Numbered from the stretch's first letter, positions 18,950 through 26,429 are shown. The stretch is 26,429 bases of DNA from Methylophilales bacterium (GCA_013205275.1 JABMNG010000093.1:1-26429); one strand, 5' to 3'. The notes: a model not told the origin generated them from the sequence alone. Program-made: numbers and translations.

Positions 18950-19882
18950 TTAGTAGCGCTCCCGATACTTCTTACGAATCATGTGGCCCAATATGTTTAG
19001 CAGTAATGTCATGATTAACAATGTGAGACCGGCCGCAAAAATACTTTGGTAGCCAATACCGCCATGCTCTAAGTCGCCTAAGGCGACAGAGACGATGTAC
19101 GAGGTAATAGTCGCAGCACCTTCAATAGGGTTAAAAGTGAAGGTAGGTTGCTGACCTGCCGCAATTGCAACAATCATTGTCTCTCCAACCGCTCGACTGA
19201 TCGCCAGTATATAGGCTGCAATGATTCCAGATATTGCTGCCGGGGTAATGACACGGATCGCAGTTTGGAATCTTGTTGCCCCCATTGCGTAAGCCCCTTC
19301 TCTCATGGCCATAGGAACTGCTCGCATCGAATCCTCGGCAAGTGATGCGATGTAAGGGACTATCATGATGCCCATGACAATGCCGGCACCCAACATATTA
19401 AACAGTGGCAAATCAGGATATATTTTTTGAAGTAAGGGAGTGACCAGCATGAGGGCAAAGTAACCAAACACCACGGTCGGAACTCCGACTAGTAATTCGA
19501 GGATGGGTTTCGCGGTCTCCCTTACCTTGTGGCTTGCAAATTCGGATAAGTAAATGGCGGTGATGGTTCCCAATGGAACTGCAACAATTAAAGCGATAAA
19601 CGTGGTTGTGAGTGTTCCGGAAATGAGGGCCATGATGCCATAGTGCTTGATTGAGTAATTGGGTGTCCAGACGGTGTCGGTTAAGAAATCATAAATACTG
19701 ACATGCTGAAAAAATGGAATGGCCTCCGATACCAAGACATAGACAATGGCACAGGTAACAAATACCGCAAAGGCTGCTGAACATAAAAGAGCAAATTCAA
19801 TCATTCGCTCCATAATGTTTCTTCTGAAATTCTTTGCTAATCTTGTGCTGATAATTGTTTGAGGCATAACTGATGTGTTCAT
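18950..19882 (-). CDS. pstC: Phosphate ABC transporter permease PstC
   Basis: PstC pairs with PstA to form the phosphate channel. The 310-residue product begins MNTSVMPQTIISTRLAKNFR and has a first membrane segment near residues 27-50. The EAA loop REGAYAMGATRFQTAIRVIT and the SRAVGETMIVAIAAG segment follow. I used the ATG at 19880-19882, which has GGGA about 10 bases upstream; an in-frame ATG at codon 6 is possible. It is separated from pstS by a 106-base gap that holds a hairpin terminator, so part of the transcription that makes pstS probably stops before it. Confidence 0.95.
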   Translation of the reverse strand: MNTSVMPQTIISTRLAKNFRRNIMERMIEFALLCSAAFAVFVTCAIVYVLVSEAIPFFQHVSIYDFLTDTVWTPNYSIKHYGIMALISGTLTTTFIALIVAVPLGTITAIYLSEFASHKVRETAKPILELLVGVPTVVFGYFALMLVTPLLQKIYPDLPLFNMLGAGIVMGIMIVPYIASLAEDSMRAVPMAMREGAYAMGATRFQTAIRVITPAAISGIIAAYILAISRAVGETMIVAIAAGQQPTFTFNPIEGAATITSYIVSVALGDLEHGGIGYQSIFAAGLTLLIMTLLLNILGHMIRKKYRERY

Positions 19883-19935
19883 ATTTTAGTTCCCTAATAC
19901 TACTTTAATTTCTTTCTAATTCAAATTTTTAGCCT

Positions 19936-19965
19936 AAAAAAAGGGCAATAAAATTGCCCTTTTTT
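19936..19965 (-). terminator. Intercistronic hairpin between pstS and pstC
   Basis: GGGCAAT and ATTGCCC (19943-19949 and 19953-19959) form a perfect stem with a 3-base AAA loop, flanked by A's on one side and T's on the other, so it can act in either direction. On the minus strand it lies 24 bases after the pstS stop and ahead of pstC. It is likely a leaky terminator or 3'-end stabiliser that gives more pstS message than pstCAB message, as is common when a binding protein gene leads its operon. The stem is seen; the effect is inferred. Confidence 0.8.
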
Positions 19966-19988
19966 AAATGCTCGCTTTTAGTTGCTCC

Positions 19989-20993
19989 TTATTTATTAGC
20001 CGCTGAAAGTTCTAGCATCTGCTTAACTGACAAACCAATCGCTGGCTTTTCAAATGCAGTGCCTGTCTTCAGTGTTCTGTAATGCTCTGTAATAGCCGCA
20101 TACTCTTCATTGCTGAATGGAATGTAACCAACTTCTTTAGCCATTTTACCTGCATTTTTTAGGTAGAATTCAACAAACTTTTTAACGTTTGGATCGAACG
20201 CTGCCTTTGTTGCATTTAAGTAGATAAATAAAGGCCTTGCAAGTGGGTTGTATGAACCGTCCATAGTTGTTTCAACAGAAGGCAGCACAAATTTTCCTGC
20301 GCCATTTTGTACTGCAACCGCATCTAATTTATCTTTATTCTCTACGAAGTAAGCAAGACCAAAGTAACCAATAGCACCTTTGTCTCCAGAAACCCCTTGG
20401 ACAAGAACGTTATCATCTTCAGACGCTGTAAAGTCACCACGGATAGCCTTTGACTTTTCAATAATAGCTTCTGTGAAGTAGTCAAATGTTCCTGAGTCCG
20501 CACCAGGGCCAAAAAGCTTTAAAGGTTGATCAGGAAAGCCTGGGCGAATTTGATTCCAGCTCATAATTTTACCTTGCGCAGCCGGCTCCCACATTTTTTT
20601 GAGCTCTGCTGGGGTCAATTCTTTAGCCCAGTCATTACCTTTATTAACAACCACAGTTAATGCGTCAAATGCTACTGGGATTTCTATGAATGAGATACCA
20701 GCTTCTTCACACATTTTTGCTTCTTTTGCTTTAATTGGTCGCGAAGCATCTGAGATAACTGTTTCACCACGGCAAAACTTTTTAAAGCCACCGCCTGTAC
20801 CAGACAGGCCTACAGTCACCTTGATGCCTGTTGCCTTTTGAAATTCTTCGGCGACCGCTTCGGAGATAGGGTATACCGTACTTGAACCATCTATCTTTAC
20901 GATGTCCACAGCTGCAAATGTCGTTGCTGAAAAAGTAAATGTGCTGGCAATGGCTGCGGCAATACTTATTTTCAATAAATTATTTTCTTTCAT
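19989..20993 (-). CDS. pstS: Periplasmic phosphate-binding protein PstS
   Basis: PstS captures phosphate in the periplasm and delivers it to PstCA. The 334-residue product has a signal peptide (residues 1 to about 27, ending ATTFA before AVDIVKIDG). Phosphate-binding loops include IDGSSTVYPISEAVAEEF, SGTGGGFKKFCRGETVISDA and GADSGTFDYFTEAI. It belongs to the longer PstS type common in beta- and cyanobacteria. The ATG at 20991-20993 has AGGAG 9 bases upstream. It is the first gene of the pst operon, preceded by a Pho box on the same strand, so it should be induced by phosphate starvation through PhoB. It is divergent from prfB. Confidence 0.96.
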   Translation of the reverse strand: MKENNLLKISIAAAIASTFTFSATTFAAVDIVKIDGSSTVYPISEAVAEEFQKATGIKVTVGLSGTGGGFKKFCRGETVISDASRPIKAKEAKMCEEAGISFIEIPVAFDALTVVVNKGNDWAKELTPAELKKMWEPAAQGKIMSWNQIRPGFPDQPLKLFGPGADSGTFDYFTEAIIEKSKAIRGDFTASEDDNVLVQGVSGDKGAIGYFGLAYFVENKDKLDAVAVQNGAGKFVLPSVETTMDGSYNPLARPLFIYLNATKAAFDPNVKKFVEFYLKNAGKMAKEVGYIPFSNEEYAAITEHYRTLKTGTAFEKPAIGLSVKQMLELSAANK

Positions 20994-21067
20994 TTATTTG
21001 TTGCTCCTTAGGGTTTTAGGTTTAATCAAGTTATAACTAACAAGTTGTGAAACATTAATACTTAATT

Positions 21068-21085
21068 GTGACAGTTTAATGACAC
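21068..21085 (-). promoter_or_regulatory. Pho box (PhoB-binding site) upstream of pstS
   Basis: On the minus strand the site reads GTGTCAT-TAAA-CTGTCAC: two 7-base direct repeats 11 bases apart, very close to the CTGTCAT-N4-CTGTCAT consensus of PhoB. It points toward pstS and ends 74 bases before the pstS start codon. A possible -10 (TAATGT at 21057-21052, minus strand) lies 10 bases downstream, the usual Pho promoter spacing. PhoB itself is not in the window. Confidence 0.88.
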
Positions 21086-21107
21086 ATTATTGATTCTTAT
21101 TATTAGG

Positions 21108-21113
21108 TATAAT
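21108..21113 (+). promoter_or_regulatory. Probable -10 box of the prfB-lysS-can promoter
   Basis: A perfect TATAAT occurs at 21108-21113, 39 bases ahead of the prfB start. The bases at the expected -35 position (21085-21090, CATTAT) match TTGACA poorly. That position directly abuts the Pho box of pstS. The promoter call therefore rests on the -10 and the location only. Confidence 0.5.
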
Positions 21114-21152
21114 ACCGCTCTTATATAGATGCAGTGAGATGGAAAGAAAGAT

Positions 21153-22257
21153 ATGGAACAAGACGAAATAGCATTGCTAAAACAGACCATTGGCGCAGTG
21201 AATGAAAAGTTTACGCTCTTGCGGAGGTATCTTTGACCTTGACGAAAAAATAAAAAAAATTGAAGAGTTGGCCCTGAGTCAAGAAGATCCAGCCACCTGG
21301 TCTGATAGGGCGCTAAGCCAAAAGATCGGTAAAGAAAAAAAAGTCCTCGAAGAGATTGTGGACCAAGCACAACAACTTACCCAACAACTCAATGACAATC
21401 AGGAGCTCTTTGAGCTGGCTCTGGCTGAGCATGATTTTGATACCCTTGGCACCATCAAGAAGGACACTGAGGGCTTGGAGAAGCAAGTTGATGACATAGA
21501 GTTTAAGCGTATGTTTTCGAACCCAATGGACCCGAATAACTGCTTCATTGATTTTCAATCGGGCAGCGGTGGGACTGAGGCCCAGGATTGGGCAAATATG
21601 CTGTTTCGTATGTACATGCGTTACGCCGAGAGGAAAAATTTTAAGGTGGAGGTGTTGGAGTTTTCAGAAGGGGATGTCGCCGGGATAAAAGGGGCCACTC
21701 TCAAAATATCTGGTGACTACGCCTTTGGATACTTTAGGACGGAGACAGGGATACATCGATTGGTAAGAAAATCTCCTTTTGATTCCGGTAGCCGTCGTCA
21801 TACATCCTTTGCGGGCGTCAATGTTTATCCGGAAATTGACGATTCAATAGACATTGAAGTTAATCCTGCTGACTTGAGGATTGACACCTATCGGGCCTCA
21901 GGGGCCGGGGGTCAACATATCAATAAAACAGATTCTGCTGTTAGAATTACGCATATACCGACCAACACCGTTGTTCAGTGTCAAAACGATCGGTCGCAGC
22001 ATCGCAATAAAGCTGAGGCGATGAATATGTTAAAAGCTCAGCTGTATGCCATGGAGCTCAATAAGCGTAACGAGGAAAAGCAGGCGGTTGAGGATGCGAA
22101 AACCGATATTGGCTGGGGGCACCAGATTAGAAGTTACGTGTTGGACCAGTCCAGAATTAAAGATCTGAGGACCAACGTTGAAATTGGAAATACACAGGGG
22201 GTGCTGGACGGTGATCTGGACCCTTTCATTAGTGAGAGTTTAAAGCAAGGGGTATAG
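21153..22257 (+). CDS. prfB: Peptide chain release factor 2 with programmed +1 frameshift
   Basis: RF2 terminates translation at UAA and UGA. A short first frame starts at the ATG at 21153 ([20 protein letters not shown]) and stops at an in-frame TGA at 21234-21236 after 27 codons. The ribosome must skip one base, so the coding sequence joins 21153-21233 to 21235-22257. The result is 367 residues, the usual RF2 length. The main part has the codon-recognition motif SPF (207-209) and the catalytic GGQ (252-254) in [16 protein letters not shown]. Alanine stands at the residue that is threonine in E. coli K-12 RF2 (position 246 there). lysS starts one base after its stop. The frameshift is the known autoregulatory mechanism, not damage. 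Confidence 0.97.
21223..21236 (+). promoter_or_regulatory. Programmed +1 frameshift signal of prfB
   Basis: The signal consists of an internal Shine-Dalgarno-like GGAGG (21223-21227), TAT, the slippery CTT (21231-21233) and the in-frame TGA followed by C. This is the classic RF2 arrangement: when RF2 is scarce, the pause at UGA lets the tRNA on CUU slip to UUU, and reading continues with GAC. The spacing of three bases between GGAGG and CTT matches the known element. Confidence 0.95.
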
Positions 22258-22258
22258 T

Positions 22259-23773
22259 TTGAGTGAAAATAACCAGCCTGTGATACAGGATGAAAATTCG
22301 ATAATTTTAGAGCGGCGCAGTAAGCTAAAAGCCCTGCGTGAAAAGGGCGCAGCGTTCCCCAATCAATTTAAGCCGGACGCATTTGCAAAGGCGTTGCACC
22401 ATGAGTATGACGCACTTGATAAGGAAGCCTTAGAGAGCAAATCAATTGTGGTCGCCGTGGCCGGACGAATGATGTTAAAGCGAGTGATGGGCAAGGCAAG
22501 CTTCGCAACGATACAGGACACAACCGGTCGCATCCAACTTTACGTTTCGCGAGACCTGGTCAATAACGAAACGAACCCAGAGCTCTACTCGGAATTTAAA
22601 CACTGGGATTTAGGCGACATTCTCTGGGCTAAGGGAAGGCTGTTCAAAACTAACACCAATGAACTTTCATTGGAGATCACGGAGATTGTTCTCCTTACCA
22701 AGTCCCTAAGGCCGCTCCCAGAAAAGTTTCACGGCCTGTCTGACCAAGAAACTAAATACCGCCAGCGTTATGTCGACCTGATTGTGAATGAGGAGACTCG
22801 CGACACCTTTTTGAAGCGAAGTCTAATTGTCTCTGGCATCCGGAGCTTTATGACGAGCCATCAATTTCTGGAGGTGGAGACACCGATGCTACACCCGATC
22901 CCAGGAGGGGCAAGTGCGAAGCCTTTCGAGACACATCATAACGCCTTAGACATGGACATGTTTTTAAGGATTGCCCCAGAGCTCTACCTTAAAAGGTTAG
23001 TGGTCGGGGGCTTTGATAGGGTGTTTGAGATCAATCGAAACTTTAGAAACGAAGGTTTAAGCGTGAGGCACAACCCTGAGTTTACGATGATGGAATTTTA
23101 TGCGGCCTATACAGACTACCATTGGCTGATGGACTTCACGGAAAACTGTATTCGTCATGTGGCGGAGCTGACCACAGGGTCAACGAAGGTTCAGTACCAA
23201 GAAAAGTCTATTGACTTTAGCCAGCCGTTCGACCGATTAACGTTAGTTCAGGCGATCCTAAAATACTGTGATCGATTCAAAGAAGCCGAACTCAACGACA
23301 TAAGCTTTGTTAAGGCCACCCTCGAAAAGTCAGGGACCACCTTAACGGCAAATGCCGGGCTGGGCGCACACCAGCTGGCACTTTTTGAGGCCGTCGCTGA
23401 AGAACACCTATGGAACCCGACCTATATTATTGATTACCCGATAGAGGTCTCACCTTTGGCAAGAGCTTCAGACGCTAACCCTGAGATTACAGAGCGCTTT
23501 GAATTATTTATTGCGGGCCGTGAGATTGCCAATGGCTTTTCAGAGCTCAACGACGCTGAGGATCAGGCCGCGAGATTTAAGGCGCAGGCCCAAGCCAAGG
23601 AGGCTGGGGATGAGGAGGCGATGTTCTATGACGCAGACTTTATTCGTGCCCTTGAGTATGGCATGCCACCGACCGGCGGCTGTGGAATCGGCATCGACAG
23701 GCTGGTTATGTTAGTCACCGACAGCCCCAGCATCCGTGATGTGATTTTATTTCCCCACATGAGGCCGGAGTAA
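22259..23773 (+). CDS. lysS: Lysyl-tRNA synthetase, class II
   Basis: LysS charges tRNA-Lys. The 504-residue product has an N-terminal OB-fold anticodon-binding domain (about residues 60-160, [20 protein letters not shown]). The class II catalytic core contains motif 2 ([20 protein letters not shown]) and motif 3 ([12 protein letters not shown]), with the lysine-specific region [13 protein letters not shown] between them. The start is TTG at 22259, with AAGGGG 6 bases upstream, and lies one base after the prfB stop. prfB-lysS is a conserved operon. Sampled lines are about 48-53% GC, well above recN or the TPR gene. Confidence 0.97.
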   Translation: MSENNQPVIQDENSIILERRSKLKALREKGAAFPNQFKPDAFAKALHHEYDALDKEALESKSIVVAVAGRMMLKRVMGKASFATIQDTTGRIQLYVSRDLVNNETNPELYSEFKHWDLGDILWAKGRLFKTNTNELSLEITEIVLLTKSLRPLPEKFHGLSDQETKYRQRYVDLIVNEETRDTFLKRSLIVSGIRSFMTSHQFLEVETPMLHPIPGGASAKPFETHHNALDMDMFLRIAPELYLKRLVVGGFDRVFEINRNFRNEGLSVRHNPEFTMMEFYAAYTDYHWLMDFTENCIRHVAELTTGSTKVQYQEKSIDFSQPFDRLTLVQAILKYCDRFKEAELNDISFVKATLEKSGTTLTANAGLGAHQLALFEAVAEEHLWNPTYIIDYPIEVSPLARASDANPEITERFELFIAGREIANGFSELNDAEDQAARFKAQAQAKEAGDEEAMFYDADFIRALEYGMPPTGGCGIGIDRLVMLVTDSPSIRDVILFPHMRPE

Positions 23774-23775
23774 AA

Positions 23776-24420
23776 ATGTACAAGCACCCAGATCTTGACC
23801 GTGACTCAATGACCCCAAAAGAGGCCCTTAAAGTTTTACTCGAGGGCAACGAGCGCTTTGTGAACAACGTTAAGCGGCAACACGACATGCTAAATGTTCG
23901 CGACGAAATTAAGGACAAGCAGCATCCTTTCGCGTCTGTTTTGGGGTGCAGTGACTCAAGAACCACGGTCGAGCTAATCTTCGATCAGAACTTGGGGGAC
24001 ATCTTTAGCGTGAGGCTTGCGGGTAACATTGCCTCACGGAAGGCGATTGGCAGCATTGAATTCTCGACGGCGTATCTGGGCTCTAAAATTATTGTCATCA
24101 TGGGCCACACGAATTGTGGCGCCATCAAGGCCGCCTGCGATCATTACCAGGGTGGAAACATTGGTGAAATCATTCGCCTGATTGACCCGGCGGTGGAAGC
24201 AGAAAAGACAGTATTAGACCCAAAAGACAGGCACTCAAAAAATGAATTGTTTGTTGAAAAAGTCTGCTTTCATAACGTCCAATGCCAAATGGAGCGCATG
24301 CTTCGATACAGCGGCATCATTAAAACTCAACTCAAGACCAAGAAGGTGGGTCTGATAGGGGCCGTTTACAACCTAACCAGCGGCGTCGTTGAGTTTGACG
24401 TGGATAACGCCCAGATTTAG
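23776..24420 (+). CDS. Beta-class carbonic anhydrase
   Basis: This enzyme interconverts CO2 and bicarbonate using a zinc ion. The 214-residue product has the beta-class ligands C58, with D60 and R62 in CSDSR, and H111 and C114 in GHTNCGAI, plus the VRLAGNI segment. The ATG at 23776 follows lysS by 2 bases with GGAG 6 bases upstream, so it appears to be the third gene of the prfB-lysS transcript. Bicarbonate supply for carboxylases (and carbamoyl phosphate synthesis, encoded in the same window) is a plausible role. The exact subclass (can-like or cynT-like) was not resolved, so I give no symbol. Confidence 0.93.
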   Translation: MYKHPDLDRDSMTPKEALKVLLEGNERFVNNVKRQHDMLNVRDEIKDKQHPFASVLGCSDSRTTVELIFDQNLGDIFSVRLAGNIASRKAIGSIEFSTAYLGSKIIVIMGHTNCGAIKAACDHYQGGNIGEIIRLIDPAVEAEKTVLDPKDRHSKNELFVEKVCFHNVQCQMERMLRYSGIIKTQLKTKKVGLIGAVYNLTSGVVEFDVDNAQI

Positions 24421-24493
24421 ACCTGTTGTTTTTCTGCAACACCCCACACAATAATCACTAAAATACATCTAGACAATGGGCATAATCCTCTTT

Positions 24494-24511
24494 TTGTCAT
24501 GGATTTGTCAT
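24494..24511 (+). promoter_or_regulatory. Pho box upstream of the porin gene
   Basis: The site reads TTGTCAT-GGAT-TTGTCAT: two identical 7-base repeats with a 4-base spacer, an excellent match to the PhoB consensus. It lies 79 bases before the porin ATG in the 170-base gap after the carbonic anhydrase gene. A weak -10 candidate, TAGAAA at 24520-24525, follows at roughly the usual distance. It predicts induction of the porin by phosphate starvation. The rest of the gap is AT-rich and shows no convincing terminator for the upstream operon. Confidence 0.88.
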
Positions 24512-24590
24512 ATTTAAATTAGAAAATCTATCCAAGGCACAAAACCTTAAAACTAAAAAGATTTTGTAGATTTTTTAATTAGGAGATGAC

Positions 24591-26204
24591 ATGAAGGTTC
24601 AGAATAAAATTATAGTCAGCGCAGTATCAATAGCGCTAACGGCTATGTCAGCGAATATCTACGCTGATACAACAGAAGATTTAGTTAACGCATTAGTCAC
24701 TAAAGGTGTCTTAACAGAGGATGAAGGAAATCTTCTCTCAAAAGGACACGAAAAGAAGATGAAGAACACGCCAATCATCAAGAACAAAGGTGGCAAGTTT
24801 AGTTTGATGAGTGCAGATGAGAAAAATGAAATCGCATTAACGGGGCGCATGCACTTTGATGTTGCTGCTTCATCAGTAAATGAAAATGACGTTGCAGGTA
24901 ATTTAGATAGTGATTATTCTTCTAGTGCTAATTATGGTAGTTATGACAGAGATGCTAAATCAGTATCATCAGACGGTGAGTACGAAATGAGAAGGGCACG
25001 TATTGGCCTTAAAGGTAAGTTAGATGGTATTTGGAAGTACAGTGCAGTCCTAGATCCAGGTAATAAGAAAGGGGGTTTGGATGAATTTTGGTTGGCTTTT
25101 GCACCAAATAAAGAGTTTAACATCACGGCTGGTCAATTTAAGCAGGCCTTTAATTTGGAAGGGATAACTTCTTCAAACGATATTGATATGATGGAGCGTT
25201 CTTTTATTAATCAGATATCACCGCATAAAAAGCTAGGTATAGGTATTTCTGGTGAGCCAACTAAAGGTATGACCTATCAAGTGACGCGTTACCAAGAGAA
25301 TATCAATAATGATGTTATCGAGGCTGAGTCAAATTATTCTGGAAGACTGACCTATGACTTTGCTTCTGCGAATGGCATGAAAGACTCGATTTTCCACGTT
25401 GGTCTCTCAGGCTTTACTGAAGACTATGCACAGACTCCAACCACATCAAGTAATGGAACAAGTGTTACTACTGCTACTACTCATGCTGCCCTGTTTAACT
25501 TTAGATCGTCAGGTCGCGGCATTAGCCCGATAGCCTCGTTACAACTTTCAGGAGCTTATTTAACTGGTGGTGGTGCAAGCGAAAAGGGTAAAGTTGCAGT
25601 TAATGTTGAATCTAAATTTTATGGTCTTGAAGCAATTGTTGCTAAAGGTCCATTCAAGGTTCAGGCAGAGTGGGCTAAGGGAGACTTTGATGGTTCAGAC
25701 CCAACCTATGGCAATAAGGCCTCTGCAGATATCTCAACTGGTTACCTCACTGGAGGTTGGCTACTAACGGGTGAGACATATGCTAAAGCATATAAGGGAG
25801 GTAAAATGGGTGGCCTTAAACCGAACACACCATTCGATATGGAGAGCGGTAAGGGTATAGGGCTTTTTGAGATAACAGCAAGGTACCAGCGTCTCAGCAT
25901 AAGTGACATCTCGGCCACGGATACAAATGGTACCTATACGGAAACTAGATGGAGGGGTATGAACCCAACATCCAGTACAAGTAAGGAAAGCTATACTTCA
26001 TGTGCGGGTGATTGTTCTACAGGTGCAAATCAGTTTGGTTTAGGTTTAAAGTGGGTTGCTAACGAAAATGTTATGTTCAAAGTTGATTATGAAAGAACAA
26101 ACTTTGATGATGCACTTCAAATGGCAGATATTGGCGGTAGCACTACAACCGACACGATTGACAAAGAAAACTTTATCTCAGCCAGAATGCAATACGCTTT
26201 TTAA
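24591..26204 (+). CDS. Phosphate-selective porin, OprP/OprO family
   Basis: This is an outer-membrane beta-barrel porin of the phosphate-selective O/P type. The 537-residue precursor has a 25-residue signal peptide (ending ANIYA before DTTEDL). A short periplasmic segment, LVNALVTKGVLTEDEGNLLS, is typical of the family, and the barrel begins near residue 80 (EIALTGRMHFDVAAS). Family-like pieces include YEMRRARIGLKGKLDGIWKY, FWLAFAPN and ITAGQFKQAFNLEG. It ends in phenylalanine (ARMQYAF), the usual BAM-recognition end. AGGAG lies 5 bases before the ATG. The Pho box upstream supports a phosphate role. Near residues 465-475 there is an unusual CAGDC pair, probably in an external loop. Substrate is inferred. 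Confidence 0.88.
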   Translation: MKVQNKIIVSAVSIALTAMSANIYADTTEDLVNALVTKGVLTEDEGNLLSKGHEKKMKNTPIIKNKGGKFSLMSADEKNEIALTGRMHFDVAASSVNENDVAGNLDSDYSSSANYGSYDRDAKSVSSDGEYEMRRARIGLKGKLDGIWKYSAVLDPGNKKGGLDEFWLAFAPNKEFNITAGQFKQAFNLEGITSSNDIDMMERSFINQISPHKKLGIGISGEPTKGMTYQVTRYQENINNDVIEAESNYSGRLTYDFASANGMKDSIFHVGLSGFTEDYAQTPTTSSNGTSVTTATTHAALFNFRSSGRGISPIASLQLSGAYLTGGGASEKGKVAVNVESKFYGLEAIVAKGPFKVQAEWAKGDFDGSDPTYGNKASADISTGYLTGGWLLTGETYAKAYKGGKMGGLKPNTPFDMESGKGIGLFEITARYQRLSISDISATDTNGTYTETRWRGMNPTSSTSKESYTSCAGDCSTGANQFGLGLKWVANENVMFKVDYERTNFDDALQMADIGGSTTTDTIDKENFISARMQYAF

Positions 26205-26222
26205 GTTTAAAACTGAAATAAC

Positions 26223-26251
26223 AAAAAGCCCAGGAAACTGGGCTTTTTTTT
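26223..26251. terminator. Bidirectional terminator between porin and ferredoxin genes
   Basis: AAAAAGCCCAG (26223-26233), tetraloop GAAA, and CTGGGCTTTTT (26238-26248) form a perfect hairpin with a GNRA loop and T's on to 26251. It serves the porin on the plus strand and, with TTTTTGTTATTT on the other side, the ferredoxin gene on the minus strand. The ferredoxin stop codon lies within the end of the T-run. Confidence 0.88.
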
Positions 26252-26429
26252 AACCTTCTTTAGCCAAATTAATTGTGTATTTCGGGATTTCTATCGTCAG
26301 ATCTTGATCGGCAACAATTGCCTGACAGGAAAGCCTTGACTGGGAGCACAAGCCCCAGGCTTTGTCTAGCATGTCGTCTTCATTCTCGCCCGAAGGGGCT
26401 AGAGATTGATAGCCCTCCCTGATAATCAC
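26250..26429 (-). CDS. fdx: ISC-type [2Fe-2S] ferredoxin, C-terminal part (partial)
   Basis: This is the last 59 residues of an adrenodoxin-like ferredoxin that works with the ISC iron-sulfur cluster machinery. The minus strand, entering from the right edge, reads VIIREGYQSLAPSGENEDDM, then LDKAWGLCSQSRLSCQ and DLTIEIPKYTINLAKEG. The EDDMLDKAWGL and SRLSCQ pieces are characteristic of Fdx, and the Cys in SRLSCQ is the fourth cluster ligand; the first three lie outside the window. An extra Cys occurs in GLCSQS. It is convergent with the porin and shares its terminator. Confidence 0.92.
   Translation of the reverse strand: MIIREGYQSLAPSGENEDDMLDKAWGLCSQSRLSCQAIVADQDLTIEIPKYTINLAKEG

Noticed and set aside
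21202..21234. Start of RF2 at 21202 (MKSLRSCGG...) as a single-frame gene.
   Set aside because: The upstream frame from 21153 encodes the expected RF2 N-terminus and the canonical frameshift site; the 21202 start gives a non-homologous N-terminus.
24421..24445. TGTTG/CAACA hairpin after the carbonic anhydrase gene.
   Set aside because: Weak 5-base stem with the T-run in the loop instead of after the stem.

Overview
The window looks like chromosomal core sequence from a small-genome, AT-rich betaproteobacterium. The gene order hrcA / nadK-recN / fur / bamE-dapB-carA-carB-greA / yhbY / rlmE-ftsH-folP-glmM is the housekeeping neighbourhood seen in Nitrosomonadales-type betaproteobacteria. The protein flavour and tight packing would fit a Methylophilales (OM43 / Methylopumilus-like) bacterium. 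That lineage guess is inference from gene content, order and composition, not from a search. No rRNA, tRNA, insertion sequence, prophage or CRISPR array was seen, and no gene-free stretch exceeds about 170 bases.

Layout. 1-259 (-) is the start of hrcA, running off the left edge. 362-2893 (+) is nadK and recN. fur (-) meets recN tail to tail. 3398-9971 (+) carries bamE, dapB, carA, carB and greA, with a clear sigma70 promoter and a terminator-like hairpin at the start of the carA transcript. A DUF4149 membrane protein (+) meets yhbY (-) tail to tail. 10756-15515 (+) is rlmE, ftsH, folP and glmM, with a rho-independent terminator placed directly against the folP start codon. 15512-20993 (-) is a phosphate-uptake operon, pstS-pstC-pstA-pstB, whose last gene overlaps an AT-rich TPR/glycosyltransferase-like gene where phoU is often found. 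21153-24420 (+) is prfB (with its programmed +1 frameshift), lysS and a beta-carbonic anhydrase. 24591-26204 (+) is an OprP/OprO-type porin. 26250-26429 (-) is the 3' end of an ISC-type ferredoxin gene running off the right edge.

How it works together. The right half reads as a phosphate-starvation module. There is an 18-base Pho box upstream of pstS and a second one upstream of the porin. The porin would bring phosphate across the outer membrane, PstS would capture it in the periplasm and PstCAB would import it. A hairpin between pstS and pstC probably keeps PstS in excess over the membrane complex. Lying between the two Pho boxes are two translation genes and a carbonic anhydrase. The left half is housekeeping: NAD phosphorylation, DNA repair, iron regulation, outer-membrane assembly, lysine/peptidoglycan precursor and carbamoyl-phosphate synthesis, transcript cleavage, rRNA methylation, proteolysis, folate, and amino-sugar synthesis.

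No wholly new system was found. The items most worth checking are the TPR/glycosyltransferase gene fused by overlap to the pst operon, the shared pstS/prfB control region, the carA leader hairpin, the terminator/folP junction and the long C-terminal extension of BamE.
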